This document shows, in pieces, positions 1-10,808 of a stretch of 64,000 bases of DNA (position 1 is the first letter of the stretch; the number at the start of each line of letters is the position of its first letter). The notes below the pieces were generated by a model. The model searched no databases and had not been told where the DNA came from. It worked only from the letters and a program-made list of their open reading frames with translations. A program made the position numbers and the translations under genes. The stretch is from Acanthosepion esculentum (Eukaryota; Mollusca; Cephalopoda; Sepiida; Sepiidae): NCBI GenBank assembly GCA_964036315.1, contig OZ038509.1, forward strand, positions 29,466,968 through 29,530,967, given 5' to 3'.

Positions 1-44
1 GGTATTTTGCAAATTGATGTTGCTGTTTGAAAACATTAGAAAAG

Positions 45-58
45 CAATAAAATTATTG
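45..58. other. Inverted repeat CAATAA-AA-TTATTG
   Basis: Two 6-bp arms flank a 2-bp centre, 3 bp upstream of the conserved dyad. It is present in nearly all units and is unaffected by the common subtype change at position 44 (c or g). In AT-rich DNA a short inverted repeat can arise by chance, so function is not claimed; the evidence is its constancy among copies and its closeness to the dyad. Confidence 0.55.
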
Positions 59-61
59 AAA

Positions 62-78
62 ATCGATATGGTATCGAT
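62..78. other. Conserved 17-bp dyad ATCGATA-TGG-TATCGAT
   Basis: Two perfect 7-bp arms are separated by TGG. The element recurs once per unit, so about every 217 bp, and I found only about eight damaged copies among 295. It carries two inverted CGATA motifs. In Drosophila, BEAF-32 recognises CGATA and DREF recognises TATCGATA; neither is shown to be relevant here, and each half of this dyad is one base short of the full DREF site. The spacing suits a dimeric DNA-binding protein. That it is a binding site is inferred from symmetry and conservation. Confidence 0.75.
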
Positions 79-100
79 CAGAAAATATTGATTTTGACAA

Positions 101-120
101 TTTCCAACAGTTTCCACAAA
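101..120 (+). other. TTTCCA direct repeat, one helical turn apart
   Basis: TTTCCA occurs at unit positions 101-106 and again at 111-116, exactly 10 bp apart, so both face the same side of the helix. Nearly all copies keep both. Exceptions are TTTCCAACCG units (near 16321, 19132, 20434, 28430, 36434), TTTCCAAAAG units (42501, 44888), TTTCAAACAG units (near 58554, 60934) and TTTCCCACAG units (near 62453, 63538, 63972). Nucleosome positioning or a repeated protein contact are possible but unproven. Confidence 0.5.
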
Positions 121-378
121 GTTTTATTGCAAATATAAAGTTTTACAAACATTTGAAAAATATCGAAATTTCAATGCAAAAGTAAGCATTTCAAGCTAGT
201 TTTTCAACGTTAAACACGGTATTTTGAAAATTGATGTTGCTGTTTGAAAACATTAGAAAACCAATAAAATTATTGAAAATCGATATGGTATCGATCAGAA
301 AATATTGATTTTGACAATTTCCAACAGTTTCCACAAAGTTTTATTGCAAATATAAAGTTTTACAAACTTTTGAAAAAT

Positions 379-392
379 ATTGAAATTTCAAT
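379..392. other. Perfect 14-bp palindrome ATTGAAATTTCAAT
   Basis: Shown in the second unit (unit positions 162-175), this sequence equals its own reverse complement. Most units keep it. Subtypes with c at 175 (the aacgc form) shorten it to 12 bp, and subtypes with c at 164 (the tatcgaaa form, as in the first unit) carry a mismatch. It lies just right of the most variable part of the unit, so its persistence stands out. Confidence 0.6.
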
Positions 393-434
393 GCAAAAGT
401 AAGCATTTCAATCTAGTTTTTCAACGTTAAACAC

Positions 435-645
435 GGTATTTTGAAAATTGATGTTTGAAAACATTAGAAAACCAATAAAATTATTGAAAATCGATATGGT
501 ATCGATCAGAAAATATTGATTTTGACAATTTCCAACAGTTTCCACAAAGTTTTATTGCAAATATTATGTTTTACAAACTTCTGAAAAATATTGAAATTTC
601 AACGCAAAAGTCAGCATTTCAAGCTACTTTTTCAACGTTAAACAC
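435..645 (+). repeat. Recurrent 6-bp-deleted unit (211 bp)
   Basis: This unit reads gatgtttg instead of gatgttgctgtttg. One TGTTGC copy is lost between two TGTT repeats, consistent with replication slippage. The same 211-bp subtype starts at 435, 1948, 4546, 6059, 7355, 8217, 9296, 13196, 15141, 23588, 25959, 33963, 58026 and 60406. It usually follows a unit ending in aatctag and is usually followed by a gctatt unit. The shared haplotype suggests one origin followed by copying; it is the best tracer of HOR phase in the left third. Confidence 0.93.
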
Positions 646-1513
646 GCTATTTTGCAAATTGATGTTGCTCTTTGAAAACATTAGAAAACCAATAAAATTA
701 TTGAAAATCGATATGGTATCGATCAGAAAATATTGATTTTGACAATTTCCAACAGTTTCCACAAAGTTTTATTGCAAATATTATGTTTTACAAAGTTTTG
801 AAAAATATTGAAATTTCAATGCAAAAGTCAGCATTTCAAGCTACTTTTTCAACGTTAAACACGGTATTTTGCAAATTGATGTTGCTGTTTGAAAACATTA
901 GAAAACCAATAAAATTATTGAAAATCGATATGGTATCGATCAGAAAATATTGATTTTGACAATTTCCAACAGTTTCCACAAAGTTTTATTGCAAATATAA
1001 AGTTGTACAAACATTTGAAAAATATTGAAATTTCAATGCAAAAGTAAGCATTTCAAGGTAGTTTTTCAACGTTAAACACGGTATTTTAAAAATTGATGTT
1101 GATGTTTGAAAACATTAGAATACCAATAAAATTATTGAAAATCGATATGGTATCGATCAGAAAATATTGATTTTGACAATTTCCAACAGTTTCCACAAAG
1201 TTTTATTGCAAATATTAAGTTTTACAAAGTTTTGAAAAATATTGAAATTTCAATGCAAAAGTAAGCATTTCAAGCTAGTTTTTCAACGTTAAACACGGTA
1301 TTTTGCAAATTGATGTTGCTGTTTGAAAACATTAGAAAACCAATAAAATTATTGAAAATCGATATGGTATCGATCAGAAAATATTGATTTTGACAATTTC
1401 CAACAGTTTCCACAAAGTTTTATTGCAAAAATAAAGTTTTACAAACTTTTGAAAAATATTGAAATTTCAATGCAAAAGTAAGCATTTCAAGCTAGTTTTT
1501 CAACGTTAAACAC

Positions 1514-3243
1514 GGTATTTTGCAAATTGATGTTGCTGTTTGAAAACATTAGAAAAGCAATAAAATTATTGAAAATCGATATGGTATCGATCAGAAAATA
1601 TTGATTTTGACAATTTCCAACAGTTTCCACAAAGTTTTATTGCAAATATAAAGTTTTACAAACATTTGAAAAATATCGAAATTTCAATGCAAAAGTAAGC
1701 ATTTCAAGCTAGTTTTTCAACGTTAAACACGGTATTTTGAAAATTGATGTTGCTGTTTGAAAACATTAGAAAACCAATAAAATTATTGAAAATCGATATG
1801 GTATCGATCTGAAAATATTGATTTTGACAATTTCCAACAGTTTCCACAAAGTTTTATTGCAAATATAAAGTTTTACAAACTTTTGAAAAATATTGAAATT
1901 TCAATGCAAAAGTAAGCATTTCAATCTAGTTTTTCAACGTTAAACACGGTATTTTGAAAATTGATGTTTGAAAACATTAGAAAACCAATAAAATTATTGA
2001 AAATCGATATGGTATCGATCAGAAAATATTGATTTTGACAATTTCCAACAGTTTCCACAAAGTTTTATTGCAAATATTAAGTTTTACAAAGTTTTGAAAA
2101 ATATTGAAATTTCAATGCAAAAGTAAGCATTTCAAGCTAGTTTTTCAACGTTAAACACGGTATTTTGCAAATTGATGTTGCTGTTTGAAAACATTAGAAA
2201 ACCAATAAAATTATTGAAAATCGATATGGTATCGATCAGAAAATATTGATTTTGACAATTTCCAACAGTTTCCACAAAGTTTTATTGCAAATATAAAGTT
2301 TTACAAACATTTGAAAAATATTGAAATTTCAATGCAAAAGTAAGCATTTCAAGCTAGTTTTTCAACGTTAAACACGGTATTTTAAAAATTGATGTTGCTG
2401 TTTGAAAACATTAGAATACCAATAAAATTATTGAAAATCGATATGGTATCGATCAGAAAATATTGATTTTGACAATTTCCAACAGTTTCCACAAAGTTTT
2501 ATTGCAAATATTAAGTTTTACAAACTTTTGAAAAATATTGAAATTTCAATGCAAAAGTAAGCATTTCAAGCTAGTTTTTCAACGTTAAACACGGTATTTT
2601 GAAAATTGATGTTGCTGTTTGAAAACATTAGAAAACCAATAAAATTATTGAAAATCGATATGGTATCGATCAGAAAATATTGATTTTGACAATTTCCAAC
2701 AGTTTCCACAAAGTTTTATTGCAAATATTATGTTTTACAAACTTCTGAAAAATATTGAAATTTCATTGCAAAAGTCAGCATTTCAAGCTAATTTTTCAAC
2801 GTTAAACACGGTATTTTGCAAATTGATGTTGCTGTTTGAAAACATTAGAAAACCAATAAAATTATTGAAAATCGATATGGTATCGATCAGAAAATATTGA
2901 TTTTGACAATTTCCAACAGTTTCCACAAAGTTTTATTGCAAATATTATGTTTTACAAAGTTTTGAAAAATATTGAAATTTCAATGCAAAAGTCAGCATTT
3001 CAAGCTACTTTTTCAACGTTAAACACGGTATTTTGCAAATTGATGTTGCTGTTTGAAAACATTAGAAAACCAATAAAATTATTGAAAATCGATATGGTAT
3101 CGATCAGAAAATATTGATTTTGACAATTTCCAACAGTTTCCACAAAGTTTTATTGCAAATATTAAGTTTTACAAAGTTTTGAAAAATATTGAAATTTCAA
3201 TGCAAAAGTAAGCATTTCAAGCTAGTTTTTCAACGTTAAACAC
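1514..3243 (+). repeat. Irregular units between heptamer blocks
   Basis: The segment starts as a new heptamer: an M1-like unit at 1514, an M2-like unit with gatctg at 1731 and a 6-bp-deleted unit at 1948. The last has an M6-like right half (attaag, aagttttg) instead of the M3 end (attatg, cttctg). The order then departs from M1-M7, with an M6-like unit at 2376 and attatg units at 2593 and 2810. It looks like a heptamer broken up by recombination. Confidence 0.75.
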
Positions 3244-4111
3244 GCTATTTTGCAAATTGATGTTGCTGTTTGAAAACATTAGAAAACCAATAAAATTATT
3301 GAAAATCGATATGGTATCGATCAGAAAATATTGATTTTGACAATTTCCAACAGTTTCCACAAAGTTTTATTGCAAATATAAAGTTTTACAAACATTTGAA
3401 AAATATTGAAATTTCGATGCAAAAGTAAGCATTTCAAGCTAGTTTTTCAACGTTAAACACGGTATTTTGAAAATTAATGTTGCTGTTTGAAAACATTAGA
3501 AAACCAATAAAATTATTGAAAATCGATATGGTATCGATCAGAAAATATTGATTTTGACAATTTCCAACAGTTTCCACAAAGTTTTATTGCAAATATAAAG
3601 TTTTACAAACATTTGAAAAATATTGAAATTTCAATGCAAAAGTAAGCATTTCAAGCTAGTTTTTCAACGTTAAACACGGTATTTTGAAAATTGATGTTGC
3701 TGTTTGAAAACATACGAAAACCAATAAAATTATTGAAAATCGATATGGTATCGATCAGAAAATATTGATTTTGACAATTTCCAACAGTTTCCACAAAGTT
3801 TTATTGCAAATATAAAGTTTTACAAACATTTGAAAAATATTGAAATTTCAATGCAAAAGTAAGCATTTCAAGCTAATTTTTCAACGTTAAACACGGTATT
3901 TTGCAAATTGATGTTGCTGTTTGAAAACATTAGAAAACCAATAAAATTATTGAAAATCGATATGGTATCGATCAGAAAATATTGATTTTGACAATTTCCA
4001 ACAGTTTCCACAAAGTTTTATTGCAAAAATAAAGTTTTACAAACTTTTGAAAAATATTGAAATTTCAATGCAAAAGTAAGCATTTCAAGCTAGTTTTTCA
4101 ACGTTAAACAC
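3244..4111 (+). repeat. Four-unit block, copied at 9941-10808
   Basis: The block opens with a gctatt unit containing tttcgatgc, then a unit with the rare ttaatg near its left end, then two more units, the last with caaaaataaag. The same order occurs 6697 bp downstream. That offset is 31 units minus 30 bp, exactly explained by the five 6-bp-deleted units between them. I noticed catacg here against cattag in the partner. Confidence 0.85.
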
Positions 4112-5624
4112 GGTATTTTGCAAATTGATGTTGCTGTTTGAAAACATTAGAAAAGCAATAAAATTATTGAAAATCGATATGGTATCGATCAGAAAATATT
4201 GATTTTGACAATTTCCAACAGTTTCCACAAAGTTTTATTGCAAATATAAAGTTTTACAAACATTTGAAAAATATCGAAATTTCAATGCAAAAGTAAGCAT
4301 TTCAAGCTAGTTTTTCAACGTTAAACACGGTATTTTGAAAATTGATGTTGCTGTTTGAAATCATTAGAAAACCAATAAAATTATTGAAAATCGATATGGT
4401 ATCGATCAGAAAATATTGATTTTGACAATTTCCAACAGTTTCCACAAAGTTTTATTGCAAATATAAAGTTTTACAAACTTTTGAAAAATATTGAAATTTC
4501 AATGCAAAAGTAAGCATTTCAATCTAGTTTTTCAACGTTAAACACGGTATTTTGAAAATTGATGTTTGAAAACATTAGAAAACCAATAAAATTATTGAAA
4601 ATCGATATGGTATCGATCAGAAAATATTGATTTTGACAATTTCCAACAGTTTCCACAAAGTTTTATTGCAAATATTATGTTTTACAAACTTCTGAAAAAT
4701 ATTGAAATTTCAACGCAAAAGTCAGCATTTCAAGCTACTTTTTCAACGTTAAACACGCTATTTTGCAAATTGATGTTGCTCTTTGAAAACATTAGAAAAC
4801 CAATAAAATTATTGAAAATCGATATGGTATCGATCAGAAAATATTGATTTTGACAATTTCCAACAGTTTCCACAAAGTTTTATTGCAAATATTATGTTTT
4901 ACAAAGTTTTGAAAAATATTGAAATTTCAATGCAAAAGTCAGCATTTCAAGCTACTTTTTCAACGTTAAACACGGTATTTTGCAAATTGATGTTGCTGTT
5001 TGAAAACATTAGAAAACCAATAAAATTATTGAAAATCGATATGGTATCGATCAGAAAATATTGATTTTGACAATTTCCAACAGTTTCCACAAAGTTTTAT
5101 TGCAAATATAAAGTTGTACAAACATTTGAAAAATATTGAAATTTCAATGCAAAAGTAAGCATTTCAAGGTAGTTTTTCAACGTTAAACACGGTATTTTAA
5201 AAATTGATGTTGATGTTTGAAAACATTAGAATACCAATAAAATTATTGAAAATCGATATGGTATCGATCAGAAAATATTGATTTTGACAATTTCCAACAG
5301 TTTCCACAAAGTTTTATTGCAAATATTAAGTTTTACAAAGTTTTGAAAAATATTGAAATTTCAATGCAAAAGTAAGCATTTCAAGCTAGTTTTTCAACGT
5401 TAAACACGGTATTTTGCAAATTGATGTTGCTGTTTGAAAACATTAGAAAACCAATAAAATTATTGAAAATCGATATGGTATCGATCAGAAAATATTGATT
5501 TTGACAATTTCCAACAGTTTCCACAAAGTTTTATTGCAAAAATAAAGTTTTACAAACTTTTGAAAAATATTGAAATTTCAATGCAAAAGTAAGCATTTCA
5601 AGCTAGTTTTTCAACGTTAAACAC
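4112..5624 (+). repeat. Heptamer HOR, 1513 bp, copy 2
   Basis: M1-M7 are repeated in the same order as at 1-1513, including ttgtac, caaggtag, ttgatg and caaaaataaag. I noticed one difference, gaaatcatt against gaaaacatt near 4358. It is followed directly by a further heptamer start at 5625. Confidence 0.9.
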
Positions 5625-6920
5625 GGTATTTTGCAAATTGATGTTGCTGTTTGAAAACATTAGAAAAGCAATAAAATTATTGAAAATCGATATGGTATCG
5701 ATCAGAAAATATTGATTTTGACAATTTCCAACAGTTTCCACAAAGTTTTATTGCAAATATAAAGTTTTACAAACATTTGAAAAATATCGAAATTTCAATG
5801 CAAAAGTAAGCATTTCAAGCTAGTTTTTCAACGTTAAACACGGTATTTTGAAAATTGATGTTGCTGTTTGAAAACATTAGAAAACCAATAAAATTATTGA
5901 AAATCGATATGGTATCGATCTGAAAATATTGATTTTGACAATTTCCAACAGTTTCCACAAAGTTTTATTGCAAATATAAAGTTTTACAAACTTTTGAAAA
6001 ATATTGAAATTTCAATGCAAAAGTAAGCATTTCAATCTAGTTTTTCAACGTTAAACACGGTATTTTGAAAATTGATGTTTGAAAACATTAGAAAACCAAT
6101 AAAATTATTGAAAATCGATATGGTATCGATCAGAAAATATTGATTTTGACAATTTCCAACAGTTTCCACAAAGTTTTATTGCAAATATTATGTTTTACAA
6201 ACTTCTGAAAAATATTGAAATTTCAACGCAAAAGTCAGCATTTCAAGCTACTTTTTCAACGTTAAACACGCTATTTTGCAAATTGATGTTGCTCTTTGAA
6301 AACATTAGAAAACCAATAAAATTATTGAAAATCGATATGGTATCGATCAGAAAATATTGATTTTGACAATTTCCAACAGTTTCCACAAAGTTTTATTGCA
6401 AATATTATGTTTTACAAAGTTTTGAAAAATATTGAAATTTCAATGCAAAAGTCAGCATTTCAAGCTACTTTTTCAACGTTAAACACGGTATTTTGCAAAT
6501 TGATGTTGCTGTTTGAAAACATTAGAAAACCAATAAAATTATTGAAAATCGATATGGTATCGATCAGAAAATATTGATTTTGACAATTTCCAACAGTTTC
6601 CACAAAGTTTTATTGCAAATATAAAGTTGTACAAACATTTGAAAAATATTGAAATTTCAATGCAAAAGTAAGCATTTCAAGGTAGTTTTTCAACGTTAAA
6701 CACGGTATTTTAAAAATTGATGTTGATGTTTGAAAACATTAGAATACCAATAAAATTATTGAAAATCGATATGGTATCGATCAGAAAATATTGATTTTGA
6801 CAATTTCCAACAGTTTCCACAAAGTTTTATTGCAAATATTAAGTTTTACAAAGTTTTGAAAAATATCGAAATTTCAATGCAAAAGTAAGCATTTCAAGCT
6901 AGTTTTTCAACGTTAAACAC
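5625..6920 (+). repeat. Heptamer HOR, six units, ends in a chimeric unit
   Basis: M1 to M5 are in order, with M2 carrying gatctg. The sixth unit (6704-6920) has the M6 left half (ttttaaaaattg, ttgatg, agaatacc) and an M1-type tatcgaaa right end. It is followed by an M2-type unit with gatctg at 6921. This is the expected product of unequal exchange between M6 and M1 within the unit. Confidence 0.85.
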
Positions 6921-7354
6921 GGTATTTTGAAAATTGATGTTGCTGTTTGAAAACATTAGAAAACCAATAAAATTATTGAAAATCGATATGGTATCGATCT
7001 GAAAATATTGATTTTGACAATTTCCAACAGTTTCCACAAAGTTTTATTGCAAATATTAAGTTTTACAAAGTTTTGAAAAATATTGAAATTTCAATGCAAA
7101 AGTAAGCATTTCAAGCTAGTTTTTCAACGTTAAACACGGTATTTTGCAAATTGATGTTGCTGTTTGAAAACATTAGAAAACCAATAAAATTATTGAAAAT
7201 CGATATGGTATCGATCAGAAAATATTGATTTTGACAATTTCCAACAGTTTCCACAAAGTTTTATTGCAAAAATAAAGTTTTACAAACTTTTGAAAAATAT
7301 TGAAATTTCAATGCAAAAGTAAGCATTTCAATCTAGTTTTTCAACGTTAAACAC

Positions 7355-9506
7355 GGTATTTTGAAAATTGATGTTTGAAAACATTAGAAAACCAATAAAA
7401 TTATTGAAAATCGATATGGTATCGATCAGAAAATATTGATTTTGACAATTTCCAACAGTTTCCACAAAGTTTTATTGCAAATATTATGTTTTACAAACTT
7501 CTGAAAAATATTGAAATTTCAACGCAAAAGTCAGCATTTCAAGCTACTTTTTCAACGTTAAACACGCTATTTTGCAAATTGATGTTGCTCTTTGAAAACA
7601 TTAGAAAACCAATAAAATTATTGAAAATCGATATGGTATCGATCAGAAAATATTGATTTTGACAATTTCCAACAGTTTCCACAAAGTTTTATTGCAAATA
7701 TAAAGTTGTACAAACATTTGAAAAATATTGAAATTTCAATGCAAAAGTAAGCATTTCAAGGTAGTTTTTCAACGTTAAACACGGTATTTTAAAAATTGAT
7801 GTTGATGTTTGAAAACATTAGAATACCAATAAAATTATTGAAAATCGATATGGTATCGATCAGAAAATATTGATTTTGACAATTTCCAACAGTTTCCACA
7901 AAGTTTTATTGCAAATATTAAGTTTTACAAAGTTTTGAAAAATATTGAAATTTCAATGCAAAAGTAAGCATTTCAAGCTAGTTTTTCAACGTTAAACACG
8001 GTATTTTGCAAATTGATGTTGCTGTTTGAAAACATTAGAAAACCAATAAAATTATTGAAAATCGATATGGTATCGATCAGAAAATATTGATTTTGACAAT
8101 TTCCAACAGTTTCCACAAAGTTTTATTGCAAATATAAAGTTTTACAAACTTTTGAAAAATATTGAAATTTCAATGCAAAAGTAAGCATTTCAATCTAGTT
8201 TTTCAACGTTAAACACGGTATTTTGAAAATTGATGTTTGAAAACATTAGAAAACCAATAAAATTATTGAAAATCGATATGGTATCGATCAGAAAATATTG
8301 ATTTTGACAATTTCCAACAGTTTCCACAAAGTTTTATTGCAAATATTATGTTTTACAAACTTCTGAAAAATATTGAAATTTCAACGCAAAAGTCAGCATT
8401 TCAAGCTACTTTTTCAACGTTAAACACGCTATTTTGCAAATTGATGTTGCTCTTTGAAAACATTAGAAAACCAATAAAATTATTGAAAATCGATATGGTA
8501 TCGATCAGAAAATATTGATTTTGACAATTTCCAACAGTTTCCACAAAGTTTTATTGCAAATATTATGTTTTACAAAGTTTTGAAAAATATTGAAATTTCA
8601 ATGCAAAAGTCAGCATTTCAAGCTACTTTTTCAACGTTAAACACGGTATTTTGCAAATTGATGTTGCTGTTTGAAAACATTAGAAAACCAATAAAATTAT
8701 TGAAAATCGATATGGTATCGATCAGAAAATATTGATTTTGACAATTTCCAACAGTTTCCACAAAGTTTTATTGCAAATATAAAGTTGTACAAACATTTGA
8801 AAAATATTGAAATTTCAATGCAAAAGTAAGCATTTCAAGGTAGTTTTTCAACGTTAAACACGGTATTTTAAAAATTGATGTTGATGTTTGAAAACATTAG
8901 AATACCAATAAAATTATTGAAAATCGATATGGTATCGATCAGAAAATATTGATTTTGACAATTTCCAACAGTTTCCACAAAGTTTTATTGCAAATATTAA
9001 GTTTTACAAAGTTTTGAAAAATATTGAAATTTCAATGCAAAAGTAAGCATTTCAAGCTAGTTTTTCAACGTTAAACACGGTATTTTGCAAATTGATGTTG
9101 CTGTTTGAAAACATTAGAAAACCAATAAAATTATTGAAAATCGATATGGTATCGATCAGAAAATATTGATTTTGACAATTTCCAACAGTTTCCACAAAGT
9201 TTTATTGCAAATATAAAGTTTTACAAACTTTTGAAAAATATTGAAATTTCAATGCAAAAGTAAGCATTTCAATCTAGTTTTTCAACGTTAAACACGGTAT
9301 TTTGAAAATTGATGTTTGAAAACATTAGAAAACCAATAAAATTATTGAAAATCGATATGGTATCGATCAGAAAATATTGATTTTGACAATTTCCAACAGT
9401 TTCCATAAAGTTTTATTGCAAATATTATGTTTTACAAACTTCTGAAAAATATTGAAATTTCAACGCAAAAGTCAGCATTTCAAGCTACTTTTTCAACGTT
9501 AAACAC
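7355..9506 (+). repeat. Tetramer (862 bp) and pentamer (1079 bp) HORs
   Basis: The 6-bp-deleted unit recurs at 7355, 8217 and 9296, giving blocks of 4 x 217 - 6 = 862 and 5 x 217 - 6 = 1079. The pentamer (8217-9295) holds M3, M4, M5, M6 and an M7/M2 hybrid ending aatctag. The tetramer lacks one unit because 7566-7782 is an M4/M5 fusion: gctatt and ctctttg on the left, ttgtac and caaggtag on the right. A further partial pentamer starts at 9296. Confidence 0.88.
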
Positions 9507-9940
9507 GCTATTTTGCAAATTGATGTTGCTCTTTGAAAACATTAGAAAACCAATAAAATTATTGAAAATCGATATGGTATCGATCAGAAAATATTGATTT
9601 TGACAATTTCCAACAGTTTCCACAAAGTTTTATTGCAAATATTATGTTTTACAAAGTTTTGAAAAATATTGAAATTTCAATGCAAAAGTCAGCATTTCAA
9701 GCTACTTTTTCAACGTTAAACACGGTATTTTGCAAATTGATGTTGCTGTTTGAAAACATTAGAAAACCAATAAAATTATTGAAAATCGATATGGTATCGA
9801 TCAGAAAATATTGATTTTGACAATTTCCAACAGTTTCCACAAAGTTTTATTGCAAATATTAAGTTTTACAAAGTTTTGAAAAATATTGAAATTTCAATGC
9901 AAAAGTAAGCATTTCAAGCTAGTTTTTCAACGTTAAACAC

Positions 9941-10808
9941 GCTATTTTGCAAATTGATGTTGCTGTTTGAAAACATTAGAAAACCAATAAAATTATTGAA
10001 AATCGATATGGTATCGATCAGAAAATATTGATTTTGACAATTTCCAACAGTTTCCACAAAGTTTTATTGCAAATATAAAGTTTTACAAACATTTGAAAAA
10101 TATTGAAATTTCGATGCAAAAGTAAGCATTTCAAGCTAGTTTTTCAACGTTAAACACGGTATTTTGAAAATTAATGTTGCTGTTTGAAAACATTAGAAAA
10201 CCAATAAAATTATTGAAAATCGATATGGTATCGATCAGAAAATATTGATTTTGACAATTTCCAACAGTTTCCACAAAGTTTTATTGCAAATATAAAGTTT
10301 TACAAACATTTGAAAAATATTGAAATTTCAATGCAAAAGTAAGCATTTCAAGCTAGTTTTTCAACGTTAAACACGGTATTTTGAAAATTGATGTTGCTGT
10401 TTGAAAACATTAGAAAACCAATAAAATTATTGAAAATCGATATGGTATCGATCAGAAAATATTGATTTTGACAATTTCCAACAGTTTCCACAAAGTTTTA
10501 TTGCAAATATAAAGTTTTACAAACATTTGAAAAATATTGAAATTTCAATGCAAAAGTAAGCATTTCAAGCTAATTTTTCAACGTTAAACACGGTATTTTG
10601 CAAATTGATGTTGCTGTTTGAAAACATTAGAAAACCAATAAAATTATTGAAAATCGATATGGTATCGATCAGAAAATATTGATTTTGACAATTTCCAACA
10701 GTTTCCACAAAGTTTTATTGCAAAAATAAAGTTTTACAAACTTTTGAAAAATATTGAAATTTCAATGCAAAAGTAAGCATTTCAAGCTAGTTTTTCAACG
10801 TTAAACAC
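9941..10808 (+). repeat. Four-unit block, partner of 3244-4111
   Basis: The markers gctatt, tttcgatgc, ttaatg and caaaaataaag appear in the same order as at 3244-4111. The next unit (10809-11025) is a hybrid with an intact left end and an M3-type right end (attatg, cttctg, aacgc), marking the right breakpoint. Confidence 0.85.

Larger units (their letters stand above)
1..217 (+). repeat. Reference satellite unit (unit coordinates 1-217)
   Basis: This first copy sets the unit coordinates used here. In order it holds a variable head (2-10), a TGTT-GC-TGTT stretch (19-26, site of the recurrent 6-bp deletion), an inverted repeat (45-58), the conserved dyad (62-78), a variable triplet (88-90), the TTTCCA pair (101-116), a hypervariable stretch (about 135-152), a palindrome (162-175), a second variable stretch (193-199) and a conserved AACGTT (206-211). 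This copy is of the subtype with g at 44 and a c at 164 that breaks the palindrome. Since 217 is 1 modulo 3, each successive copy is read in a shifted frame. Confidence 0.97.
1..1513 (+). repeat. Heptamer HOR, 1513 bp, copy 1
   Basis: Seven distinguishable units (M1-M7) form one block: M1 has g at 44 and tatcgaaa; M2 ends aatctag; M3 is the 6-bp-deleted unit; M4 begins gctatt and carries ctctttg; M5 carries ttgtac and caaggtag; M6 has ttttaaaaattg, ttgatg and agaatacc; M7 has caaaaataaag. Length is 7 x 217 - 6 = 1513. The block returns, by these markers, at 4112-5624. Confidence 0.92.

Noticed and set aside
62..78. Dyad as a rho-independent terminator or bacterial operator
   Set aside because: No T-run follows the arms in a terminator arrangement, there are no adjacent genes, and the array context is eukaryotic satellite.
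541..580. Yeast-like replication origin consensus around attatgtttta
   Set aside because: It is one base off the 11-bp ACS, present only in some subtypes, and such near matches are expected by chance in 74% AT DNA.
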